Below are positions 1-8,548 of a DNA stretch of 36,997 nucleotides, piece after piece (position 1 is the first letter of the stretch; each line of letters starts with the position of its first letter). Source of the stretch: F23-D06 sp947167635 (GTDB lineage Bacteria; Bacteroidota; Bacteroidia; Bacteroidales; WCHB1-69); NCBI GenBank assembly GCA_947167635.1, contig CAMVIT010000029.1, positions 1 through 36,997 on the forward strand, read 5' to 3'. The translations under genes and the position numbers were made by a program. The notes under the pieces were generated by a model that had not been told where the DNA came from, made no database searches, and saw only the letters and a list, made by a program, of their open reading frames with translations.

Positions 1-770
1 AGATGTTCGACATCCACGGCGGCGGCATGGACCTGGTGTTCCCCCACCATGAGTGCGAGATAGCCCAGGCAGTGGCATCGATGGGTCATCAGGCCGTGAA
101 ATACTGGATGCACAACAACATGATTACCATCAACGGACAGAAGATGGGCAAGTCGCTGGGCAACTTCATCACCCTCAACGAGTTCTTCACCGGCTCGCAC
201 AAGATGCTCACGCAGGCCTACTCCCCGATGACCATCCGCTTCTTCGTGCTGCAGGCCCACTACCGCGGCACCGTCGATTTCAGCAACGAGGCTCTGATCT
301 CCGCCGAGAAAGGTATGGAAAAACTGTACGCCGCCGAGCGCCATCTCGACAAACTCAAGGCCGGTGCGCAGTCCACCGAGGACATCAACGCTTGGGTGGA
401 ACGCTGCTACGAGGCGATGAATGACGACTTCAACAGTCCCAAGGTCATCGCCGAACTCTTCGAGGCCTCCCGCATCATCAACGCGGTGAAAGACGGCCAC
501 GCCACCCTGACCGCTGAGGATATTGAAACACTGAAAAACACTTTCCGCACCTTCTTCTTTGAGATTTTAGGCATGAAACCTGAAACCGCCAATGTGGCCG
601 ACAAGTACAGCGACGCCATGAACAAGGTGATGGACCTTGTGCTGGCAATCCGCCAGGACGCCAAAGCCAACAAGAATTGGGCGATCTCAGACAAGATACG
701 CGACGAACTCAAAGAGGCCGGCATTTCTGTGAAGGACACCAAAGACGGGGCCGAGTGGTCGTTGGAATAG
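1..770 (+). CDS. cysS: cysteinyl-tRNA synthetase, C-terminal part (5' truncated by window edge)
   Basis: This cytoplasmic class I aminoacyl-tRNA synthetase charges tRNA-Cys with cysteine. The visible part opens with the conserved segment FDIHGGGMDLVFPHHE, which carries metal and active-site residues, and continues with KMGKSLGNF, the KMSKS-type ATP loop with Gly in place of the first Ser. The helical anticodon-binding region follows and ends in a short basic C-terminus at the TAG stop. The N-terminal half with the HIGH motif lies outside the window, so the true start cannot be seen; bases 1-2 are the end of a split codon. The family call is very secure. Nothing suggests decay. Confidence 0.96.
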   Translation, partial: MFDIHGGGMDLVFPHHECEIAQAVASMGHQAVKYWMHNNMITINGQKMGKSLGNFITLNEFFTGSHKMLTQAYSPMTIRFFVLQAHYRGTVDFSNEALISAEKGMEKLYAAERHLDKLKAGAQSTEDINAWVERCYEAMNDDFNSPKVIAELFEASRIINAVKDGHATLTAEDIETLKNTFRTFFFEILGMKPETANVADKYSDAMNKVMDLVLAIRQDAKANKNWAISDKIRDELKEAGISVKDTKDGAEWSLE

Positions 771-773
771 CTT

Positions 774-838
774 GCCAGCGCCAAACGATCCCAATGACCA
801 ACCACCAATGACTAATGACCAACGACCAAAGTCCAAGG
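774..838. repeat. degenerate AATGACCAA short repeat array in the cysS-GDPD gap
   Basis: The spacer after cysS is built from imperfect units such as CCAATGACC, CCACCAATGACTAATGACC and AACGACCAAAG. It stays open in one frame only because of its composition. It resembles short degenerate intergenic arrays and carries no coding signal. Confidence 0.55.
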
Positions 839-882
839 TAATCAACATTGATACCTTGAGCTTTGTTTTTTCTCGATCCGAC

Positions 883-2490
883 ATGAAACGTCATTCTACA
901 TTCCGCCATCTCCTGACGACAATTCTCATCATTCTCACGCTCGGCGTTCACGGTCAGGGCATTGTGGCACATCGTGGCTTTTGGAAGGCCGACGGTGCTC
1001 AGCAGAACAGCCTTGTTGCCTTCATGGCGGCATATCATGCAGCCGTATGCGCCGGTGTGGAGTGCGACGCCCGCCTGACTGCCGACAGTGTGCTCGTCAT
1101 CATCCACGACCGCAAGATCGGCAAGGAATATGTCGATCAGATTCCCTACAGCCGCGTGGCACGATACCGACTGCCAAACGGGGAATCCATCCCCACGGCG
1201 GAAGAGTATCTGCAACAGGCCGCTCAGTATTGCAGTGAGAACTTCAAGCTCTTTTTCGAAATCAAACCCGCACGCTCCGATGACGAGCGGCAGACATACG
1301 TCGCAAAGTGTACAGAATTGGTGCGCCGTTACAAAATGGAGGGCCGGTTAGAGTTCATCTCCTTCGATTTAGAAATGTGCAAGATGCTGGCGGAACGCTG
1401 TCCCGACATTCCCGTCGCCTACCTCGAAGGCGACAGGACTCCTGAGGAGCTGCACGCATGGGGCATCGACGGCATCGACTACCGATACGGCATTCTGTTC
1501 CTACATCCCGACTGGATTCAGCAGGCTCACAACCTCGGCATGAGTGTCAACACCTGGACTGTGGACGACAAGGCAACCGCACAGGTGCTCTCCTTGCTTG
1601 GCGTTGACCTGATCACGACCAACGAGCCGAGGCGCATGCCGGCATGGCTTCATGACGAACCTGTGTTCACCTTTGTCTCCTTCAACATCCGACAGAGCGG
1701 ATTTGCTTCATACGACGAGGGGAATGCCTGGCCCTACCGCAAGGAGGCTGTGGCCAAGATGCTGCTTGCACTGGCGCCTGACGCTTTCGGCGTGCAGGAG
1801 ATGCTGCCCGACCAGCGCGACTTCCTGCGCCAGAACCTAAAAGAATACCGCATGTTGGGCGTGGGACGCGATGATGGCGACCAAGAGGGGGAAAACATGG
1901 CCATTTTCTATAACAAGAAGAGATTCAAACTCCTGCAAGGGAAAACATACTGGCTGAGCGAAACTCCCGACACTGTCTCATTCGGATGGGATGCCGCCTG
2001 CCGCCGCACCGTCACCAAGGCCGTCTTGCAAGACAAAAAGACGAAGGTTGTCATCCACTACTACAACACCCACCTTGACCATGTGGGAACCGTCGCGCGA
2101 AGCGAGTCCGTAAAGCTGCTCTGCAGGCTGATGGATGAAGACCTCGGGAAAGGCATCCCTGTCTTGCTCGGAGGTGACATGAACTCCTCGATGGCCGACA
2201 CCATTTTCATTCCCCTGCTCCGCAAGGGCATGTTGCCCGTCCGCGACCTCACCCCCCAAACCGACCAGGAACCCTCTTTCAACGGTTATGGAATTCAAGG
2301 CAATGCTTTTGCCAACAACCGGGGCGAACATGTCATCGACCAGTTTTTTGCCAGAAACATCTACGCCATCCAATTCAAGACCTTAGTTGAATATTTTGGA
2401 GTTCCCTATATATCAGACCATTATCCAGTCTGGATCCAGTTTTCCGTTTCTCAAGCCCCCAATGATGTCATTCTTTCCACCAAAAAATAA
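883..2490 (+). CDS. secreted glycerophosphodiester phosphodiesterase fused to an endonuclease/exonuclease/phosphatase domain
   Basis: This is a 535-aa two-enzyme fusion. A signal peptide (about residues 1-24, ending near VHGQ) indicates export. Residues 25-255 are a GDPD TIM barrel: HRG at 30-32, E60 and D62 in VECDARLT, and HD at 75-76, the metal and catalytic set of glycerophosphodiester phosphodiesterases. Residues 262-525 are an EEP-superfamily domain with FNIR, QEM, NTHLDH, GGDMNSS and SDHYPV, the usual metal and phosphate-binding motifs. The pair could first cleave a glycerophosphodiester and then hydrolyse another phosphodiester or phosphomonoester in the periplasm; the substrates are inferred. 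I chose ATG 883 because it begins the signal peptide. The 37 codons upstream are the low-complexity intergenic repeat. Confidence 0.88.
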   Translation: MKRHSTFRHLLTTILIILTLGVHGQGIVAHRGFWKADGAQQNSLVAFMAAYHAAVCAGVECDARLTADSVLVIIHDRKIGKEYVDQIPYSRVARYRLPNGESIPTAEEYLQQAAQYCSENFKLFFEIKPARSDDERQTYVAKCTELVRRYKMEGRLEFISFDLEMCKMLAERCPDIPVAYLEGDRTPEELHAWGIDGIDYRYGILFLHPDWIQQAHNLGMSVNTWTVDDKATAQVLSLLGVDLITTNEPRRMPAWLHDEPVFTFVSFNIRQSGFASYDEGNAWPYRKEAVAKMLLALAPDAFGVQEMLPDQRDFLRQNLKEYRMLGVGRDDGDQEGENMAIFYNKKRFKLLQGKTYWLSETPDTVSFGWDAACRRTVTKAVLQDKKTKVVIHYYNTHLDHVGTVARSESVKLLCRLMDEDLGKGIPVLLGGDMNSSMADTIFIPLLRKGMLPVRDLTPQTDQEPSFNGYGIQGNAFANNRGEHVIDQFFARNIYAIQFKTLVEYFGVPYISDHYPVWIQFSVSQAPNDVILSTKK

Positions 2491-2567
2491 AAATTCTCAC
2501 GAAATAATATTTCAACTTTGCAATAATACAAAGAATTCATCGTTCCACAAAACATAATCATTGACCT

Positions 2568-3500
2568 ATGCAGAAAAAAACATATACATTTATTTTATTG
2601 TTATGCATTTTCTTATTCGCGGGTTGCAAAGACACAGACCTCACACCGGCGTATTTGTACATCTCCGAAGAAGACCTTGACAATTGTGTGGATGTCAGCA
2701 CCTTCAACGCCGACCATAACCTCAATTTCGACAGTGAGCAATTGGCGGACTTGCAGAAACACACTTTCACACACGTCAATGTTTATGTGAACAACAAGAA
2801 CCTCGGGTGTTGGCAGTTGCCCTGCAAAGTACCCGTGTTGCACACTGCCGGCATCGACTCCTCCACCGTGGTTTTGCTGCCCGCCTTCCGGAGAACCGGC
2901 ATGGGGCGCACCATCAACGGCTATCCCTTCTTCAATGTCCTGCAGCAAAAACTTCCCCTCCAGCCCGGCCAAACCTTCAATGTATCAGACAATCCGCCCG
3001 TGTACAAATACAACCCTTACGCACGCTTCCCATACTTCGAGACCTTTTCCAACAGTTCCTCCTTCTACCCCACCGACACCACGATCAGCACTCACGTCTT
3101 CATACCCACCATCATTGATGGACGGAGTGCGGGCGAGATTGTCCTCACCGACGCCAAAGACAAGTTTGATGTCTCCTCCACCGACATCACCTTGCCGGCC
3201 TATAACTACTACATTTTCCTTGAGGTCACATACAAGACTGAAAACAACATCGACATCGGGGTCAAGCTTTCCACCTCTTCCAATCCCAATTCCATCCACC
3301 AGATCGGCGGCATCTATGCGTCTGACGGGGAATGGAAAACCATCTATTTCGACCTTTCGAATGTCATCCACAGCTACAATTACTATGGTTCCCCTGTCAC
3401 CGTGGCCAACATTGTCCTGACCGGCAACGGGAATCCCAGTCTTTCCGACACCCATTTCCAAATCGACAACATCAAAGTCATCTATCAGCCTGCCGCATAG
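2568..3500 (+). CDS. putative lipoprotein of unknown function
   Basis: The 310-aa product has a clear lipoprotein signal: a hydrophobic stretch followed by LFAGC, with the lipidated Cys at residue 20. KDTD follows the Cys, so outer-membrane anchoring is likely. The rest is rich in Ser, Thr, Asn, Tyr and Pro, with alternating hydrophobic strands typical of extracellular beta-sandwich folds. I recognise no catalytic motif. A weak -7 box, CAACTTTG, lies at 2513-2520. The gene stands upstream of a polyprenyl-phosphate sugar transferase, but a 63-bp gap gives no proof of co-transcription. It could be an adhesin-like or carbohydrate-binding surface lipoprotein; function is unknown. Confidence 0.8.
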   Translation: MQKKTYTFILLLCIFLFAGCKDTDLTPAYLYISEEDLDNCVDVSTFNADHNLNFDSEQLADLQKHTFTHVNVYVNNKNLGCWQLPCKVPVLHTAGIDSSTVVLLPAFRRTGMGRTINGYPFFNVLQQKLPLQPGQTFNVSDNPPVYKYNPYARFPYFETFSNSSSFYPTDTTISTHVFIPTIIDGRSAGEIVLTDAKDKFDVSSTDITLPAYNYYIFLEVTYKTENNIDIGVKLSTSSNPNSIHQIGGIYASDGEWKTIYFDLSNVIHSYNYYGSPVTVANIVLTGNGNPSLSDTHFQIDNIKVIYQPAA

Positions 3501-3563
3501 GCTTCGATTCCTAAGCAACACGCGGATAAAACACAAAGTAGTGAAATTGATAAAAAAAATTGC

Positions 3564-4985
3564 ATGAACAAAAGAAGACTCCTGTTTTCATACATTTTCT
3601 TTGATGTACTGGCTGCCATCATATCATGGATATGCCTTTATGTCTATCGGAAAATCGTGGGAGAGTCTTTGTCGTTCGGCAGTATCGGCACCGCCATGAT
3701 GGCCGACCCCACCTTTTTCTGGGGGCTTCTGCTCTGTCCGGCCTACTGGGTGCTCCTGCACGCCTTTATCGGCTATTATAACAAGGTATATCGCAAGTCA
3801 CGCATGGATGAGCTGGTCACCACTTTCTGCATCACGCTCTTCGGTGTCCTGATTTTCTTCTTCTTCTTCATTCTCGACGATATCGTGACCTCACCGAGGG
3901 ACTACGTCAAGTACATGTTATTCCTCTTTGCGGTGCAATTTATCACCACCTATATACCGCGTGTTTGCATCACGACGCGCATCAACCGTCGCATTCACAG
4001 CGGGCAAATCGGCTTCAACACATTGATTGTCGGCAGCGACGAGAAGGCGCTGCAAATTTATGACACTGTCATGCAGCAGAAGCCGTCCACCGGCAACTTC
4101 CTGATCGGGTATGTCAAAGTGGACGACAACGCCGAGGACCGTCTCACGGAGCATCTTGTTTGTTTGGGCACCCTCGAGCGGCTGCCTGACATCATTGAAC
4201 AGAATCATATCGAAGAGTTGATCGTCACCCTGCACAACGGGCAGCGCAAGCACATTGAGACGCTCATCGCGCTGGCGCGCGACCACGGCAACCTCACCCT
4301 GCGTGTCACCCCACAGCAACAAGACGTCCTGCTTGGCACCGTCAAGACCAGTTCCGTGATGTACGAGCCTCTCATTGCCATCACGCCGGAATACCTGCCG
4401 ACTTGGCAACGGTTTATCAAGCGCGGCTTCGACATCCTGTTTTCGTTCATCGCACTCATCCTGCTTTTGCCGCTTTACATTGTCCTGGCCATCGGGGTGA
4501 AACGTTCCTCCCCTGGCCCCGTGTTCTACAAGCAGGAACGCATCGGATACAAGGGCAAGCCGTTCAATATCATCAAATTCCGTTCCATGAGGGACAATGC
4601 CGAGGAATCCGGCCCCATGCTCTCTTCCAAAGACGACACTCGGATCACCCCGTTCGGCAAGTTCATGCGGCAATATCGTCTTGACGAGACACCGCAATTT
4701 TTCAACGTCCTCATCGGCGACATGTCGTTGGTCGGTCCCCGTCCGGAACGGCAATACTACATTGACCAGATTTCCGAGCGTGTGCCCTACTACAAACTCC
4801 TGCTCGGCATCCGCCCCGGCATCACCTCGTGGGGACAGGTCAAGTTCGGCTATGCGGAAAATGTGGACGAGATGATCGAACGACTCCGATGGGACCTGCT
4901 CTACATCGAGAACATGTCCATTCAAATGGACATCAAGATCTTGATTTACACGGTGATGATTGTATTGAAAAAAGAAGGGAAATAA
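3564..4985 (+). CDS. undecaprenyl-phosphate sugar phosphotransferase (WcaJ/WbaP-like polyprenyl glycosylphosphotransferase)
   Basis: This 473-aa membrane enzyme probably transfers a sugar-1-phosphate from a nucleotide sugar to undecaprenyl phosphate, the first step of an exopolysaccharide or O-antigen repeat unit. The N-terminal region has several membrane segments (about residues 10-30, 50-70, 90-110, 120-135), followed by a cytosolic Rossmann-like domain (about 140-270). Another membrane helix (about 285-310) leads into the bacterial sugar transferase domain, with SSPGPVFYKQERIG, FRSMR, RLDETPQFFNVL, MSLVGPRPE and RPGITSWGQ. All are family signatures, and length and domain order match full-length members. 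A strong hairpin follows the stop at 4987-5016. The flippase and GT2 genes at 14.6-16.7 kb may serve the same pathway. Confidence 0.92.
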   Translation: MNKRRLLFSYIFFDVLAAIISWICLYVYRKIVGESLSFGSIGTAMMADPTFFWGLLLCPAYWVLLHAFIGYYNKVYRKSRMDELVTTFCITLFGVLIFFFFFILDDIVTSPRDYVKYMLFLFAVQFITTYIPRVCITTRINRRIHSGQIGFNTLIVGSDEKALQIYDTVMQQKPSTGNFLIGYVKVDDNAEDRLTEHLVCLGTLERLPDIIEQNHIEELIVTLHNGQRKHIETLIALARDHGNLTLRVTPQQQDVLLGTVKTSSVMYEPLIAITPEYLPTWQRFIKRGFDILFSFIALILLLPLYIVLAIGVKRSSPGPVFYKQERIGYKGKPFNIIKFRSMRDNAEESGPMLSSKDDTRITPFGKFMRQYRLDETPQFFNVLIGDMSLVGPRPERQYYIDQISERVPYYKLLLGIRPGITSWGQVKFGYAENVDEMIERLRWDLLYIENMSIQMDIKILIYTVMIVLKKEGK

Positions 4986-4986
4986 T

Positions 4987-5030
4987 CGTAGGGCCGACGC
5001 AAGCGTCGGCCCTACGAATTTACTTTTTTT
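4987..5030 (+). terminator. perfect inverted repeat followed by a T run, intrinsic terminator or REP-like palindrome
   Basis: CGTAGGGCCGACGC (4987-5000) pairs perfectly with GCGTCGGCCCTACG (5003-5016). A T-rich tract ending in TTTTTTT follows at 5024-5030. It sits directly after the sugar transferase stop. The stem is unusually long and GC-rich, so it may also belong to a dispersed palindrome family. Confidence 0.7.
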
Positions 5031-5031
5031 G

Positions 5032-5039
5032 TATTTTTG
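5032..5039 (+). promoter_or_regulatory. Bacteroidetes -7 box upstream of the OPT transporter
   Basis: TATTTTTG matches TAnnTTTG and lies 45 bp upstream of the ATG at 5085, just beyond the terminator hairpin. No clear TTG is seen at -33. Confidence 0.5.
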
Positions 5040-5084
5040 CCACTTCATGCAAAAATCGGTTTTGTCATTTAACAATCTCAAAAT

Positions 5085-7118
5085 ATGGAAGAAAAAGAAT
5101 CTACCCAAGTCAATCAAGAGAGCTTTCACCAGCCGGAAGACATCAAGCTTCCCGACAACGCGTATCGTGAGCTCAAGGAGGGCGAAACCTACAAGCCCAT
5201 CCTGTTAGGCGAGAAAAAATACCCAGAACTGAATGCGTGGACCATCACATGGGGTATCATCATGGCCATCATCTTCTCCGCCGCCACGGCCTACTCCGGC
5301 CTGCGGTTCGGGCAAGTCTTCGAGGCCGCCATCCCCATCGCCATCATCGCCGTGGGCATCTCCACGTTGGCCAAGCGCAAGAGCCCGCTCTCCGAGAACG
5401 TGCTCATCCAGTCCATTGGCGCCAGCTCCGGCGTCATTGTGGCCGGTGCCATCTTCACGCTGCCCGCCATCTACATCATCAAGGAAACCAACCCCGCAAT
5501 CGGAGCCGACATACAGGTCAACTTCTGGCAGATGTTCTTAGCCTCGCTCTTTGGCGGCTTTTTAGGTATTCTCTTCCTGATTCCCTTCCGCAAGTACTTC
5601 GTCTCGGAGATGCACGGCAAATACCCGTTCCCGGAGGCCACGGCCACGACCGAGATCATCGTCTCCGGCGCCAAAGGCGGCAACCAGGCCAAGCTGTTGC
5701 TCATCAGCGGCCTTATCGGCGGTTTGTACGATTTTCTGATGACGACTTTCCATTTCTGGGCCGACACCATCTCCACCCGCATGTGCGGCTGGGGCGAGCA
5801 GCTGGCCATGAACCACAAGTTCGTCTTCAAGATGAGCGCTGAGTCCATCCTGCTGGGCACGGGCTACCTGATCGGCCTTAAATATGCGGCGGTCATCTGC
5901 GCTGGCTCCGCCCTCTCGTGGTGGGTCATCGTTCCCCTCTTGGGACAATACGGCAGCGCCGACATCGCAGGCGTCACCACCGCCATGAGCACCCTCGACC
6001 CTGACTTCATCTTCGCCAACTACGTCCGCTACATCGGCATCGGCGGCATCGCCATGGCCGGTCTGTTAGGCGTGGCCAAGTCCGCCGGCGTCATCAAGAA
6101 ATCCCTCGGCGTGGCTTTCAAGGCCGGCAAGCAGGCTGGAGCCGACAGCGCCGTGCTGCGCACACAACGCGACATCCCCATGAAAATCATCCTGTTCGGT
6201 TTTCTCGGCGTCATCGTCCTGATGGCCATCTTCTTCATCACCGGCGGCATGCAGATGAGTCCGCTGCAAGTGGTGGTGGGCATACTCGTGGTCTTCCTCT
6301 TCGCGTTCCTGTTCACGACGGTCGCCGCCACGGCTATCGCCACCGTGGGCACCAACCCCGTTTCGGGCATGACCATGATGACCCTCATCCTCTCCTCGTT
6401 CATCCTTTCCGCCGTGGGCCTCAAAGGCGGCTCCGGCATCCTGATCGCCTTGGTGGTCGGTGGCATCGTCTGCTCCGCGCTCTCCATGGCCGGCGGCTTC
6501 ATCACTGACCTGAAAATCGGTTACTGGATCGGCACCTCGCCCTTCAAGCAAGAGGCCTTCAAGTTCGTCGGAACGTTGGTTTCCGCCCTCACGGTAGGCG
6601 CTGTCATCATGCTGCTCTCCAAAACTTACGGCTACACGGGCGAAGAAGCCTTGGTGGCTCCGCAAGCCAACGCCATGGCCGCCATTATCGAGCCGCTCAT
6701 GTTCGGCGGACAGACCCCGTGGCTGCTCTACATCATCGGCGCCATCTTAGCCATCCTGCTCGATGTGCTTGGCGTGCCCGCATTGGCATTCTCACTGGGT
6801 ATGTTCATCCCGTTGCAGCTCAACCTGCCCCTCTTGGTGGGCGGTTTCCTGGCCTGGTTCATCAAGTCCCGCAGCAAGGACGAAAGAGTCAACAAGCTGC
6901 GCGGCGAGAAGGGCACCCTGCTCGCTTCCGGTCTGCTCGCCGGTGGCGCCATCATGGGCGTGGTCAGCGCCATCCTCAAATACTGCGGCGTCGAACCGAC
7001 CTTCATGGCCGACTACATCGGGACACCCGTGTTCAACATCCTCTCTATCGTCATGTTCGCGGCCCTGTGCGTCTATTTAGTCATGCACTCCATGAAAGTG
7101 AAAGTGGAAAACGAGTAA
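5085..7118 (+). CDS. OPT-family oligopeptide transporter
   Basis: This 677-aa polytopic inner-membrane protein has about 14-16 hydrophobic helices and a short acidic cytoplasmic N-terminus. The opening segment ELNAWTITWGIIMAIIFSAA, then SGLRFGQVFEAAIPIAI and KYPFPEATATTEI, are characteristic of bacterial OPT transporters, which take up oligopeptides or metal chelates using proton coupling. Length is typical of the bacterial branch. The gene follows a strong terminator and has its own -7 box, so it is probably monocistronic or starts the following run. A 48-bp gap separates it from the deoxynucleoside kinase. The substrate cannot be deduced. Confidence 0.92.
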   Translation: MEEKESTQVNQESFHQPEDIKLPDNAYRELKEGETYKPILLGEKKYPELNAWTITWGIIMAIIFSAATAYSGLRFGQVFEAAIPIAIIAVGISTLAKRKSPLSENVLIQSIGASSGVIVAGAIFTLPAIYIIKETNPAIGADIQVNFWQMFLASLFGGFLGILFLIPFRKYFVSEMHGKYPFPEATATTEIIVSGAKGGNQAKLLLISGLIGGLYDFLMTTFHFWADTISTRMCGWGEQLAMNHKFVFKMSAESILLGTGYLIGLKYAAVICAGSALSWWVIVPLLGQYGSADIAGVTTAMSTLDPDFIFANYVRYIGIGGIAMAGLLGVAKSAGVIKKSLGVAFKAGKQAGADSAVLRTQRDIPMKIILFGFLGVIVLMAIFFITGGMQMSPLQVVVGILVVFLFAFLFTTVAATAIATVGTNPVSGMTMMTLILSSFILSAVGLKGGSGILIALVVGGIVCSALSMAGGFITDLKIGYWIGTSPFKQEAFKFVGTLVSALTVGAVIMLLSKTYGYTGEEALVAPQANAMAAIIEPLMFGGQTPWLLYIIGAILAILLDVLGVPALAFSLGMFIPLQLNLPLLVGGFLAWFIKSRSKDERVNKLRGEKGTLLASGLLAGGAIMGVVSAILKYCGVEPTFMADYIGTPVFNILSIVMFAALCVYLVMHSMKVKVENE

Positions 7119-7166
7119 ACAAGTCAATCATCCATCTTAATACTAATCAATTAGCACATTAACATT

Positions 7167-7781
7167 ATGCATATAGCAGTCGCAGGAAACATTGGTTCGG
7201 GCAAAACCACCCTGACCGGCATGTTAGCCAAACATTATGGCTGGGACGCCCTCTACGAGAGCGTGGACAACAACCCCTATTTGGCCAGCTTCTATCAGGA
7301 CATGCAGCGCTGGTCCTTCAACATCCAGGTCTATTTTCTCAACAGCCGCTTCCGCCAGGTGCTTGACATCCGCAAGCGCAAAAAGGATGTGATCCAGGAT
7401 CGCACCATCTACGAGGATGCCTACATCTTCGCGCCGAACCTGCACGAAATGGACCTCATGGCAACGCGAGATTTCGAGAACTACACTTCGCTGTTCGAAC
7501 TGATGACGCAGTTCCTCCAGGCACCCGACCTACTGATTTATCTCAAGGCCGACGTTTCCACATTGGTGACACAAATCCACAAACGCGGTCGCGCCTACGA
7601 GGACTCGATCCGTCTTTCCTATCTGGAAAACCTGAACGAGAAATATGAAAAATGGATTTCCAACTACAAGGAGGGCAAATTGCTCGTGGTAGATGTCAAC
7701 ACCATAAAATTCGCTGAAAAACCTGAGGATTTCGGCGAAATCATCAACAAAATCGACGCCGAGTTGTTCGGCCTGTTTTAG
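7167..7781 (+). CDS. deoxynucleoside kinase (dGK/dCK/dAK family)
   Basis: This 204-aa kinase would phosphorylate deoxynucleosides for nucleotide salvage in the cytoplasm. A P-loop, GNIGSGKTT, lies at residues 7-15. The motif DRTIYEDAYIFAPNL corresponds to the DRS/ERS-type substrate-binding segment, and the RGRAYEDSI lid region follows. Length is normal for the bacterial deoxyadenosine/deoxyguanosine kinase group. The stop codon is immediately followed by the kdsB ATG (TAG then ATG with no gap), so the two are surely translated from one message. The exact nucleoside specificity is not readable from sequence. Confidence 0.92.
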   Translation: MHIAVAGNIGSGKTTLTGMLAKHYGWDALYESVDNNPYLASFYQDMQRWSFNIQVYFLNSRFRQVLDIRKRKKDVIQDRTIYEDAYIFAPNLHEMDLMATRDFENYTSLFELMTQFLQAPDLLIYLKADVSTLVTQIHKRGRAYEDSIRLSYLENLNEKYEKWISNYKEGKLLVVDVNTIKFAEKPEDFGEIINKIDAELFGLF

Positions 7782-8534
7782 ATGGGCACGCGTTTCTTCG
7801 GCATCATTCCGGCGCGTTATGCCTCGACACGCTTCCCCGGCAAGCCGTTGGCCCTGCTCAACGGCTTGCCGATGATACAACACGTGTGCGAACACGTGGC
7901 CGCATCGGCGCTGAACGGCTATGCCGTGGCCACCGACGACGAGCGCATCGCACAATGCGTCCGCTCTTTCGGCGGGAATGTCGTGATGACCTCGCCATCC
8001 CACCCCTCCGGCACTGACCGCTGCGGCGAGGCGGCACGTCTGCTGAAACTCACCGACGACGATGTCGTCGTCAACATCCAGGGCGACGAACCCTTCATCA
8101 GCATCGACGAAATATCCCTGCTGACAGCGCTTTTCAAAGATCCCCACGTCAAGATTGCCACCCTCGTGAAACCTATCGAGGAGGAGGCACTCATCCAAGA
8201 CCCCAACAAGGTCAAGGTGGTGACGGCCATTTCCGGAAAAGCTCTGTATTTCAGCCGACTACCAATTCCATTTGTGCGCGATGAACAGTGCAAAAAGCCA
8301 ACCTACCTCCAACATCTCGGCATTTACGCCTATCGCAACAAGACCCTGCAAGAACTAATACGTCTCCGCCCCTCGAGACTCGAACTAAGCGAAAAACTTG
8401 AACAATTGCGCTGGTTGGAGAATGGTTTCGACATCTATACCGTCCCATGTCATTACGAGGGCATCGGCATTGACACGCCCGAGGACCTGCAACACGTGCA
8501 AGACATGCTCAACAACCACAAAATCAATTTTTAA
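7782..8534 (+). CDS. kdsB: 3-deoxy-manno-octulosonate cytidylyltransferase (CMP-Kdo synthetase)
   Basis: KdsB activates Kdo with CTP to form CMP-Kdo for lipid A-Kdo and LPS core assembly. The 250-aa protein opens with GIIPARYASTRFPGKPLA, the nucleotide-binding signature, and contains VNIQGDEPFI (metal-binding Asp), the conserved FSRLPIPFVRD region, HLGIYAYR and a C-terminal GIGIDTPEDL motif. Length matches the family exactly. Its ATG abuts the stop of the preceding kinase gene. It implies that this organism makes Kdo-containing LPS. Confidence 0.97.
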   Translation: MGTRFFGIIPARYASTRFPGKPLALLNGLPMIQHVCEHVAASALNGYAVATDDERIAQCVRSFGGNVVMTSPSHPSGTDRCGEAARLLKLTDDDVVVNIQGDEPFISIDEISLLTALFKDPHVKIATLVKPIEEEALIQDPNKVKVVTAISGKALYFSRLPIPFVRDEQCKKPTYLQHLGIYAYRNKTLQELIRLRPSRLELSEKLEQLRWLENGFDIYTVPCHYEGIGIDTPEDLQHVQDMLNNHKINF

Positions 8535-8548
8535 AACGCCTCCTAACC

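Noticed and set aside
772..882. Upstream in-frame extension of the GDPD-EEP gene
   Set aside because: Low-complexity AATGACC repeat; the signal peptide begins at 883.
3918..5129. 403-codon minus-strand frame opposite the sugar transferase
   Set aside because: Antisense shadow crossing the terminator hairpin.
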